Below are positions 28,164 to 35,386 of a stretch of DNA of 64,000 bases, one piece after another. The notes under the pieces are model-generated. The model worked only from the letters and a program-made list of their open reading frames with translations, did not search any database and had not been told where the DNA came from. Location: contig CAIPDV010000080.1 of assembly GCA_903863935.1 (NCBI GenBank), positions 1-64,000 on the forward strand, given 5' to 3'. This stretch comes from an uncultured Bacteroidota bacterium (GTDB lineage: Bacteria > Bacteroidota > Bacteroidia > JABEUT01). A program made the position numbers and the translations under genes. Each line of letters begins with the position of its first letter. Position 1 is the stretch's first letter.

Positions 28164-28403
28164 ATGTGGGAAGAAAAAAATAATAAACTCAACAAGAAGT
28201 TTAAATTTAAAGACTTCAAAGAGGCATTTTCATTCATGACTCATGTTGCGTTGATTGCCGAAAAGATGGACCATCATCCTGAATGGAAGAACACCTATAA
28301 CGAACTTGAAATATGGCTATACACGCATGATGCGGGTGATATTGTTACTGAGAAAGACCATAAATTGGCAAAGGCGATTGATAAAATAAATACAAAAAGT
28401 TAA
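28164..28403 (+). CDS. Pterin-4a-carbinolamine dehydratase-like protein
   Basis: A 79-residue protein covering most of the PCD fold. [36 protein letters not shown] contains the His-His and the TYN...L.THDAGG-like signature with the active-site histidines. It dehydrates the 4a-hydroxy-tetrahydropterin formed by aromatic amino acid hydroxylases; stand-alone bacterial members may serve other pterin roles. It is shorter at the N terminus than usual (about 100), as the opening leucine-rich strand is missing. It sits between pdxH and gatA with short gaps, so co-transcription is likely. Confidence 0.9.
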   Translation: MWEEKNNKLNKKFKFKDFKEAFSFMTHVALIAEKMDHHPEWKNTYNELEIWLYTHDAGDIVTEKDHKLAKAIDKINTKS

Positions 28404-28411
28404 GTTAGTTT

Positions 28412-29842
28412 ATGAGTGGGAATAGAACTTTTAGTGAAATTAAAAAAGAGATAAGCGCAGGTAAATTGAACTGCGAAACACTTGTCGCTTCCTATTTAAA
28501 ACGGATTGAAGAAAACAAGCATCTGAATGCTTTTCTTGAAGTTTTCGGTGATGAAGCTTTACTTCGTGCACAAGAGGTTGATGATAAAATACGGAAAGGA
28601 AAAGCCGGCAGATTAGCAGGAATGGTTATAGCACTAAAAGATAATATTTGCTATAAAGGTCATCGGGTTTCTGCGTCATCAAAAATACTGGAAGGATTTG
28701 TTTCACTTTACCATTCCACTGTAGTGGAAAGGCTTTTAACGGAAGATGCAATAATTATTGGCCGTTGCAATTGCGATGAATTTGCAATGGGAAGTTCCAA
28801 TGAAAAATCGGCTTACGGAAAAGTTTTGAACCCGCATGATAATTCAAAAGTTCCGGGTGGTTCATCCGGAGGTTCTGCTACTGCTGTAGCCGCAGGACTT
28901 TGCACGGCAGCACTCGGAAGTGATACCGGCGGTTCCATTCGTCAGCCTGCATCATTCTGTGGTGTGGTGGGTTTTAAGCCAAGCTATGGAAGGATTTCCC
29001 GTTACGGACTTCTTGCTTACGCTTCTTCTTTCGATCAGATAGGCCCACTCACAAATAACATTGAAGATGCTACATTGTTGCTTGAAATAATGGCAGGCAA
29101 AGATGAATTCGATAGCACTCTTTTACAAAAGGAATCTCCGAATTATTTTGAAGATTACAAAAAAACAGATACCACTAAAATCCGCATTGCATATATAAAA
29201 GAATGCCTTGAGCATGAAGGCTTGGATACTGAAATAAAAGCGCAACTCGAAAAAACGATTGCAGAACTGAAAGCAAAAGGACATGTTGTGGAGCCGGTTT
29301 CTTTTCCGTTCATTGACTATGCTGTACCGACTTATTATGTACTTACAACTGCAGAAGCATCCTCCAATCTTTCCCGCTACAACGGTATTAATTATGGCTA
29401 CAGAAGCCCCGATGCAAAGGACCCTGATACGGTTTATAAGAAATCGCGTTCAGCCGGATTTGGCAAAGAAGTGAAAAGAAGAATAATGCTTGGCACCTTT
29501 GTTTTGAGCACCGGATATTATGATGCATACTATGCACGCGGACAAAAAGTGAGGAGAATATTTGTTGAAAAAACAAATGAAATTTTAAAAGATTACGATT
29601 TGATCTTATTGCCATCAACACCCGGAACAGCTTTCCCATTTGGGCAAAATGACCTCGACCCGGTTAAAATGTATCTGGAAGATATCTTTACTGTTCAGGC
29701 CAATATTACAGGGCTTCCGGCAATATCATTGCCAATAGGCAAACATTCCAATGGTATGCCTTTTGGTGTTCAACTTATGGGACGTAAATATGACGAAACT
29801 ACCTTACTTGCATTTTCGGAAGAGCTAATGAACATTCATTAG
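28412..29842 (+). CDS. gatA: Aspartyl/glutamyl-tRNA amidotransferase subunit A
   Basis: A 476-residue amidase-signature enzyme. It releases ammonia from glutamine for conversion of Glu-tRNA(Gln) or Asp-tRNA(Asn). The catalytic triad is visible: Lys76 in ALKDNI, cis-Ser151 in GGSSGGSA, and Ser175 in SDTGGSIRQPA. GFKPSYGRISRYGLLAYASSFDQIGP is typical of GatA rather than other amidases, as is the C-terminal LPAISLPIG. The gatB and gatC partners are not in the window. It starts eight bases after the pterin dehydratase stop. Confidence 0.95.
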   Translation: MSGNRTFSEIKKEISAGKLNCETLVASYLKRIEENKHLNAFLEVFGDEALLRAQEVDDKIRKGKAGRLAGMVIALKDNICYKGHRVSASSKILEGFVSLYHSTVVERLLTEDAIIIGRCNCDEFAMGSSNEKSAYGKVLNPHDNSKVPGGSSGGSATAVAAGLCTAALGSDTGGSIRQPASFCGVVGFKPSYGRISRYGLLAYASSFDQIGPLTNNIEDATLLLEIMAGKDEFDSTLLQKESPNYFEDYKKTDTTKIRIAYIKECLEHEGLDTEIKAQLEKTIAELKAKGHVVEPVSFPFIDYAVPTYYVLTTAEASSNLSRYNGINYGYRSPDAKDPDTVYKKSRSAGFGKEVKRRIMLGTFVLSTGYYDAYYARGQKVRRIFVEKTNEILKDYDLILLPSTPGTAFPFGQNDLDPVKMYLEDIFTVQANITGLPAISLPIGKHSNGMPFGVQLMGRKYDETTLLAFSEELMNIH

Positions 29843-29940
29843 TGAATATGTTTAAGTGAAAATATTTTGCATTGCAAATATTTATTTGTAAAATTGCATT
29901 TTACCGGAACTTATTACTCAATCCTTCGTATACAATACCT

Positions 29941-31407
29941 ATGTTTATAAAGAAAGTAACTATCCTTTTTGTTCTCCTTGCAGTTTTTGCATCAGGAATG
30001 GTTTCTGCGCAAACCGCCACCACGCTTTCCAAAAAAGATTCGGCGTTGTTTGCAGATGATCCTATTGCTGCTAACCTGGATAGTATTTCCCACCTTAACT
30101 TTTTTGAAAAAGGATATGACATTGTAAAATCCCCTTCTTTTAAATTTGCTGTAGATTCCGTTCCCTATTACACCGATAAAGAATATGCAGACCGCATGGC
30201 AAAACTCGATGCCAATTCTCCTTTCGATCTTCAGTACAACGATGTAGTAAAATCTTACATTGGAATGTACCTTAGAAGAAAGGCACTTACTTCACGGGTT
30301 CTTGCCCTTTCTAAATTATATTTCCCAATGATGGAGCAGGTTCTGGACCGTTATAAAATGCCATTGGAATTGAAATACCTGGCCGTGGTAGAATCTGCCA
30401 TGAATCCTACGGCATGCTCTAAATGCGGGGCACGCGGTTTGTGGCAATTTATGTACACCACCGGAAAACTCTATAACTTGCAAGTATCATCCTATGTTGA
30501 TGAACGTAATGACCCGGTTAAATCTACCATTGCTGCTGCTGAATACCTCAAATTTCTGTATGGCATGTTTAACGACTGGCAACTTGCATTGGCTGCATAC
30601 AACTGCGGACCAATGGAGGTAAGCAAAGCTATCCGCCGTTCGGGAGGAAAGACAAACTTCTGGGCTATACGCCCTTACCTGCCTAAGGAAACCCAGGGCT
30701 ATGTTCCGGCATTTATTGCTGTGAACTATGTTATGAACTACGCTACTTCCCACAATATTTATCCAGGCATTCCAAATGCAACCTTTTTTGATATTGACAC
30801 CGTTTGTGTACATCAGCAATTATCGTTTGCACAAATTGCGCAATACCTGAACGTACCATACAGCGAAGTAGCGTACCTGAATCCAAGTTATAAATTGGGT
30901 GTGATACCATACTCAAGCGATGGATGCTATACAGTTTGCCTGCCAATTGGAAAAGTTGGAACCTTTGTAGCGAATGAAGATGCTATTTACAAACTTGCTA
31001 ATAAAGACACCCTTTCCAGCGGACAAATTCTGGCCATGCAACAGAACATGCCGGAAGTAGAATATCACCGTGTGAGAAGAGGAGAACACCTGAGCACAGT
31101 TGCAAACAGATACCATTGCACCGTGCGCGAACTGAAAGAATGGAACGGTCTTGCAAGTGCCGATATTCATGCAGGACAGCACTTGATGGTGTATGTAAAC
31201 CGCAAAGGAAAAGGAAGTTCAACCGTGGCAAGCAAGAAAGGAAAAGCAGCAGCTAAAAAAGATTATTATATAGTTCAGAAAGGTGATACCCTGTTCCATA
31301 TTTCGCAAAGCACAGGTATTTCAGTTGCGCTTATTAAAAAGCTGAACCACCTGAAAGGAACTGCCAGCCTTACGGCCGGAACCAAAATTAAACTAGCTTC
31401 CAAATAG
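29941..31407 (+). CDS. Membrane-bound lytic murein transglycosylase with two LysM domains (MltD-like)
   Basis: A 488-residue exported enzyme that cleaves peptidoglycan glycan strands. A signal peptide (MFIKKVTILFVLLAVFASGMVSAQ) is followed by an SLT domain with catalytic Glu151 in VVESAMNPTACSKCGARGLWQFM and the LALAAYNCGPMEVSKAI segment. Two LysM domains, near 380-430 (YHRVRRGEHLSTVANRYHC) and 440-486 (YYIVQKGDTLFHISQSTG), bind peptidoglycan. The ATG at 29941 begins the signal peptide; the longer frame from 29872 adds 23 residues of non-coding leader. Confidence 0.93.
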   Translation: MFIKKVTILFVLLAVFASGMVSAQTATTLSKKDSALFADDPIAANLDSISHLNFFEKGYDIVKSPSFKFAVDSVPYYTDKEYADRMAKLDANSPFDLQYNDVVKSYIGMYLRRKALTSRVLALSKLYFPMMEQVLDRYKMPLELKYLAVVESAMNPTACSKCGARGLWQFMYTTGKLYNLQVSSYVDERNDPVKSTIAAAEYLKFLYGMFNDWQLALAAYNCGPMEVSKAIRRSGGKTNFWAIRPYLPKETQGYVPAFIAVNYVMNYATSHNIYPGIPNATFFDIDTVCVHQQLSFAQIAQYLNVPYSEVAYLNPSYKLGVIPYSSDGCYTVCLPIGKVGTFVANEDAIYKLANKDTLSSGQILAMQQNMPEVEYHRVRRGEHLSTVANRYHCTVRELKEWNGLASADIHAGQHLMVYVNRKGKGSSTVASKKGKAAAKKDYYIVQKGDTLFHISQSTGISVALIKKLNHLKGTASLTAGTKIKLASK

Positions 31408-31526
31408 CTTACCGCTGTTTACTAATTGCCGAAAGGTTTTTTTCACAGAAAATACCATTTTTTGTGTGACACGAATCAATAATTTATTGATATCACGTTT
31501 TTTATTTTTGATATAAAATGAAATTT

Positions 31527-31670
31527 GCGCAATAACAGAAAATAACAGGGAGGTAACAAGCGCAATAACAGAAAAATAACAGGCCCAAACTCGAACACGT
31601 AAAAATCTTATTATTTGATATTCAGATATTTGAATTTTTAAATCCTTGTTAATAACAGAGAATAACAGGA
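31527..31670. repeat. Three copies of an AATAACAG repeat
   Basis: GCGCAATAACAGAAAATAACAGG at 31527-31549 recurs at 31560-31583 with one extra A, and a third version without GCGC lies at 31651-31670. Each unit is itself a doubled AATAACAG. Function unknown; could be protein-binding sites or a degraded mobile element. Confidence 0.7.
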
Positions 31671-31972
31671 TTTTATAGCAAAAACATGTATATACTTTTT
31701 CATTTTTGTCATAAACTATTTGAGTAATTACAGGAATTTTATGGTTTCTCATGCTGCCCGCCGCCGTTAAAACTAAGGCGGGTGATACAAAGATAAAACA
31801 CTAAAAAGTGATTTTGTAAAAAGTCAATGACCGAATTTTAACACAGAGTTCTCAAAGGAAACAGCGTTTCACAGAGAAAGAAGAAATTTGCCAATAAACT
31901 GCCAAAACCTACCATATAATAAATGAAAGCCGCAGGATAATAAGTGGGGGATGAAAGAAGAGAACTTGGGAG

Positions 31973-31980
31973 TATCTTTG
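31973..31980 (+). promoter_or_regulatory. Probable promoter -7 box of SBBP-repeat gene
   Basis: TATCTTTG fits TAnnTTTG, 16 bases before the ATG at 31997. No clear -33 element. Confidence 0.4.
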
Positions 31981-31996
31981 CAATTAATAAAACTTT

Positions 31997-33733
31997 ATGC
32001 ATAAAATAATTATTTGTTCTTGCTTATTCATATATAGCTTTTCATATTGTATAGGGCAAAGTTGGTTATGGGGAAGAGAAGCAGTTCCACATTCAATACA
32101 TGGTGGAGGAGATGCAAGCCGAGACCATAGCACTGCTGTCGATGGCTCGGGTAATGTATACACTACGGGTACTTATCAAGACACAATTACTTTTGGTCAA
32201 GACACTTTTAAAGGTATAGGAGGAGTTTATTTGACCAAATATAATTCAAACGGCAATTTAATTTGGGCAAAAAATGGCATGGCTCTAAGCAAAAACAGTT
32301 ATGGATGGGGATTCTCAGTTACAACCTACAAAGGTGAGTATGTTTATGTAACCGGAATGTTTAATGATACTATTAAATTTGGCACGTTCACGTTAATAAA
32401 CAGCGGTAATACCGGGGGGATTTTTTTAGTGAAGTACGATTCAACCGGAAACGTAGTTTGGGCTAAACAAAGTGAAAAAAGTTCAAGTTTCGGTTCATCT
32501 AACTCAATCGCAGTAGATGATTCAGGCAAAATTTATATTACAGGATTTTTTGCTGATACTATTTCATTTGGTAGCTCTACATTAGTAACTAAGCCAAGTC
32601 ACTATGGTAATGTTTTTTTGGTTAAATATGATTCAACGGGAAATGCGCTTTGGGCTAAACAGGGTTCTGTTTCAAGCGGTGTAAGTTGGGGGCAGGCAAA
32701 TTCTATTGCAATAGATAAGCATTGCAATATATACCTTACCGGTTTGTTTCAAGATACTATCTCCTTTGATTCATTTTTATTAAAAACAGCGAGTGGGGCT
32801 CACCCCGTATGGGCAGATATTTTTATAGTAAAATACAATTCATCGGGTAATGTGATATGGGCAAAACAATCTGAAGCTGCTGCTACCCTTGATAATGGCG
32901 CAGATGCATATTCTATTTCAATTGATGGCAAGGGATATCCCTATATAACAGGGTATTTTGATGATACTATTTCATTTGGTTCAGACACTTTAATAATGAA
33001 GAACGGTAGAGATTTTTTGGTAAAATACGATTCCAATGGTAATGTAATTTGGGCAAAACAATGCGGTGATTTAATTAGCCCGGTATCTTGCTATCCAAAT
33101 TCAATAGCCAGTGACACAACTACACAAGGAGGAGGGTATTTAATATTTCGTATTTCAAAAAGTTTTTTTCAAAATTACAAATTCAAATTCGGTGTGGACA
33201 CATTCAACTTGATTACCAATAAGACATCTGCTTCTGCTATAATTCATTTTGATTCTTCAGGCAAAGTATTATGCGGTACCATCTTTAGTGAAGGGAATGA
33301 AGACGATGGAGATGCAGTTGGTGTTGATAAGAGTGGCAGATATATTTATTTTGGAGGAGATTTAGCTGATACGACAATTTTTGGTTCGGACACATTAGTT
33401 TATGGGTATGATATGCCATTTGTAGCTAGGTGGCAGGATTGCTCTAACAATAATGCAAGTATCCCTCAATTAAACAATGACCTTGAATTAATTAAGGTTT
33501 TCCCTAACCCCTCCTCCGGTACTTTCACCCTTTCCTTATCAAATACTAACGAAAAATGCTCGATTGAAATTTATAATGAAATGGGTAAGAAAGTATTGAC
33601 AGAGACCCTTCGCTCCGCTCAGGGTGACAATCTCATTGAGTTGACAAATCAACCCAACGGGGTTTATTTTTACAGAGTTTTGAAACAAGATGGTGGATTG
33701 GTGGGAAGCGGGAAGATGGTGATTCAGAAATAA
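31997..33733 (+). CDS. SBBP-repeat protein with type IX secretion sorting domain
   Basis: A 578-residue secreted or surface protein. After a signal peptide (ending near YCIGQ) come about six beta-propeller-like repeats of about 70 residues, each containing GNVYTTG/GKIYITG, DTISFGSDTL and FLVKYDSTGNVIWAKQ phrases; these are SBBP-type repeats. The last 75 residues (VFPNPSSGTFTLSL, SIEIYNEMGKKVL, NGVYFYRVLKQDG, GSGKMVIQK) form a type A T9SS sorting domain, which directs secretion through the PorU/PorV/SprA system also encoded here. Inside this tail, residues encoded by 33601-33631 (ETLRSAQGDN) come from a hairpin repeat inserted in frame. Binding partner unknown. Confidence 0.9.
   Translation: MHKIIICSCLFIYSFSYCIGQSWLWGREAVPHSIHGGGDASRDHSTAVDGSGNVYTTGTYQDTITFGQDTFKGIGGVYLTKYNSNGNLIWAKNGMALSKNSYGWGFSVTTYKGEYVYVTGMFNDTIKFGTFTLINSGNTGGIFLVKYDSTGNVVWAKQSEKSSSFGSSNSIAVDDSGKIYITGFFADTISFGSSTLVTKPSHYGNVFLVKYDSTGNALWAKQGSVSSGVSWGQANSIAIDKHCNIYLTGLFQDTISFDSFLLKTASGAHPVWADIFIVKYNSSGNVIWAKQSEAAATLDNGADAYSISIDGKGYPYITGYFDDTISFGSDTLIMKNGRDFLVKYDSNGNVIWAKQCGDLISPVSCYPNSIASDTTTQGGGYLIFRISKSFFQNYKFKFGVDTFNLITNKTSASAIIHFDSSGKVLCGTIFSEGNEDDGDAVGVDKSGRYIYFGGDLADTTIFGSDTLVYGYDMPFVARWQDCSNNNASIPQLNNDLELIKVFPNPSSGTFTLSLSNTNEKCSIEIYNEMGKKVLTETLRSAQGDNLIELTNQPNGVYFYRVLKQDGGLVGSGKMVIQK
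33601..33631 (+). repeat. Hairpin repeat inside coding sequence
   Basis: AGACCCTTCGCTCCGCTCAG followed by GGTGACA: the arms ACCCT and AGGGT pair. The shape, with TTCGC inside and TGACA behind, is that of the hairpins at 288-463 (arms ATTCT/AGAAT and ATTGC/GCAAT). It contributes about ten residues to the T9SS tail without breaking the frame. Confidence 0.75.
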
Positions 33734-33735
33734 GA

Positions 33736-33884
33736 TTCATTCATTAGCCCCGCCATTTATGGTGAGGAGTGGAAATACCTAACATAAATTCTGAGGGCTT
33801 TAGCCCTTGAATAAAGGGCTAAAGCCCTAGCATTTGTAAACAACTTATCCTACCCCGACCTAAAGGGCGGGGCTAATGAATGAA
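33736..33884. repeat. Compound inverted-repeat element after SBBP gene
   Basis: A perfect 19-base inverted repeat, TTCATTCATTAGCCCCGCC at 33736-33754 and its complement at 33866-33884, encloses two smaller palindromes, AGGGCTTTAGCCCT (from 33794) and AAGGGCTAAAGCCCT (to 33828). It begins two bases after the SBBP gene stop. A partial direct copy of the right end occurs again at 33964-33996, where it provides the 3' end of the next gene. Confidence 0.8.
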
Positions 33885-33919
33885 AGGACGGGTATTAATA
33901 ATTAAAAGACCTCACCCTG

Positions 33920-33940
33920 CCCTCTCCTACAAGGAGAGGG
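33920..33940. repeat. CCCTCTCCT hairpin
   Basis: CCCTCTCCT (33920-33928) and AGGAGAGGG (33932-33940) form a tight nine-base stem with a three-base loop, followed by AAAAG. It lies between convergent genes and could act as a terminator or be a dispersed REP-like hairpin. Confidence 0.6.
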
Positions 33941-33972
33941 AAAAGTCACGACCTATTCTTAAATACCCCGAC

Positions 33973-35202
33973 CTAAAGGACGGGGTTAATGAATGACAAC
34001 TCATTAATAGCTAACCACGCCATTAAACCCGTTGCGGTTTCAATAGTGCTTTCTTCAACATTGAAAGTTGGAGTATGCAAACCAGAGGTGATACCTTTGG
34101 CGGTATTGGCTGTACCAAGCCTGTAAAAACAACTAGGTTTTAAAAGCGAGTAAAATGCAAAATCTTCCGAAGTCATGCGGGGCTCCAGAGTAACCACATT
34201 TTCTTCACCTAAAAATTCTTCGGCACCTGCTCTTGCTCTGTTAGTTACTTCCTCATTATTTATAAGTACAGGATATCCTTTATCAATACTAAGTCCAAAA
34301 TCTCCGCCCCATTTTTTTGCAACGGAAGAAACAATTTCACGAATCAATTTATGGGCACCTGCTCTGCTGTTTTCATCCATAGTGCGGAAGGTTCCTTCTA
34401 ACTTTACTTCATTGGGAATAACATTGGTAGCACCATTGGCATTCATTTTACCAAATGCTAAAACAACCGGGAGGCTAATTTGATAATTTGATGATTTGAT
34501 AATTTGATGATTAGGTTTGCCTTGCATGAATGCATTATCCAATTCTAACAATATCTCCGAGGTAATTAAAAGTGGACTAATAGTAGATTTTGGAAGTGCT
34601 GCATGACCACCTTTACCTTTTACGGTAAGATAAATTTCGTCGCAGGCTGCCATATAAGGGCCAGATGCAAAGCCAACTTTCCCAGCTTCCAGCGAAGGGA
34701 ATACATGTTGGGCTATAATTGAAACCGGCGCAGGGTTTTCAAGGACCCCTTCCTTAATAAGTATAGATGCGCCACCGGGTAACTTTTCCTCACCAGGTTG
34801 AAATATCAACTTTATTGTTCCGCTCCATTCATTGGAAAGTTCTTTCAGAATTTTAGCGGCACCCAGCAAAGAAGAAGTATGCACATCATGTCCGCATGCA
34901 TGCATTACACCTGCATTTTTCGACTTATAAGAAATATCGTTTTTTTCCTCTATAGGAAGGGCATCAATATCTGCCCTAAGTGCTATAGTCTTGCCGGGTT
35001 GTTTGCCTTCTATAATGCCTATAACGCCCGTATTTGCCATACGTGTGTTAGGTATACCAAACTCCGTTAATATCGAAGCAACGTAATCAGCGGTATTGTA
35101 CTCCTGGTAAGACAATTCAGGGTTTGCATGGATATGCCTCCTGTAACCGATAACGGTTTCAAAATTTTTAGAAGCGAGGGATTTTATTTTGTCTATCAAC
35201 AT
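33973..35202 (-). CDS. M20 family amidohydrolase
   Basis: A 409-residue zinc hydrolase of the M20D group (hippurate, IAA-amino acid and N-acyl amino acid hydrolases). RRHIHANPELSYQE at the N terminus, MHACGHDVHTSSLLGAA (metal ligands Cys/His), FQPGEEKLPGGA and a C-terminal MTSEDFAFYSLLKPSCFYRLGT match the family. The substrate cannot be told. Start at ATG 35202; the frame to 35277 runs into a GCCAC repeat. Two oddities: residues NHQIIKSSNYQIS (about DNA 34475-34515) are encoded by an AT-rich simple repeat in frame, and the last residues (SFINPVL) with the TAG stop are encoded by a copy of the CCCCGACCTAAAGG element. Confidence 0.9.
   Translation of the reverse strand: MLIDKIKSLASKNFETVIGYRRHIHANPELSYQEYNTADYVASILTEFGIPNTRMANTGVIGIIEGKQPGKTIALRADIDALPIEEKNDISYKSKNAGVMHACGHDVHTSSLLGAAKILKELSNEWSGTIKLIFQPGEEKLPGGASILIKEGVLENPAPVSIIAQHVFPSLEAGKVGFASGPYMAACDEIYLTVKGKGGHAALPKSTISPLLITSEILLELDNAFMQGKPNHQIIKSSNYQISLPVVLAFGKMNANGATNVIPNEVKLEGTFRTMDENSRAGAHKLIREIVSSVAKKWGGDFGLSIDKGYPVLINNEEVTNRARAGAEEFLGEENVVTLEPRMTSEDFAFYSLLKPSCFYRLGTANTAKGITSGLHTPTFNVEESTIETATGLMAWLAINELSFINPVL
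34475..34515. repeat. TTTGATAATTTGATGA simple repeat inside M20 gene
   Basis: The stretch is built from ATTTGATAATTTGATG phrases and ends CTAA/TTAG in inverted fashion. The same phrase (complement) occurs outside genes at 54764-54786. In the M20 product it encodes the out-of-place peptide NHQIIKSSNYQIS, just before the usual VVLAFGKM strand. Confidence 0.75.
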
Positions 35203-35246
35203 CTGCTTTAATATTTGCCAAAAGTAGAAATAAGAGGAATAAACAG

Positions 35247-35320
35247 GCCACCAAAACACTAAAACACAAAAATACACGAAATAAATTTAGTGAACTTTTG
35301 TGGCTTAGTGTTTTAGTGGC
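35247..35320. repeat. GCCAC-ended inverted repeat, copy 2
   Basis: Left arm GCCACCAAAACACTAAAACA and right arm complement GCCACTAAAACACTAAGCCA frame a short AT-rich centre. It is the same family as 20199-20275 and lies upstream of the M20 gene start. Confidence 0.75.
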
Positions 35321-35339
35321 ATTAAGAAATGGAGCAAAA

Positions 35340-35372
35340 AAAATCCCCGACCAAAAGCCGGGGATTTTCTTT
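35340..35372 (-). terminator. Rho-independent terminator of sprF-gldJ
   Basis: AAAATCCCCG (35340-35349) and CGGGGATTTT (35359-35368) form a ten-base stem with a nine-base loop. On the minus strand it is followed by a run of T (complement of the A-run 35336-35343), 15 bases after the gldJ stop. A strong, classical terminator; with TTTTCTTTT on the other side it may also work for the plus strand. Confidence 0.85.
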
Positions 35373-35386
35373 TGAATTATGTTTTA

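Larger units (their letters stand above)
31408..31996. other. Long intergenic stretch with short repeats
   Basis: No convincing gene in 589 bases. A phrase AATAACAGARAATAACAGG occurs three times (31531, 31564 and 31651 regions; the first two are preceded by GCGC). A hairpin CCCGCC...GGCGGG lies near 31756-31779. The minus-strand open frame of 119 codons here has repeated FSVI phrases produced by the repeat and overlaps the previous gene, so I treat it as spurious. A TATCTTTG promoter box ends the stretch. Confidence 0.6.

Noticed and set aside
31393-31752. 119-codon minus-strand frame behind the lytic transglycosylase
   Set aside because: It overlaps the end of a real gene and its repeated FSVI phrases come from the AATAACAG repeat.
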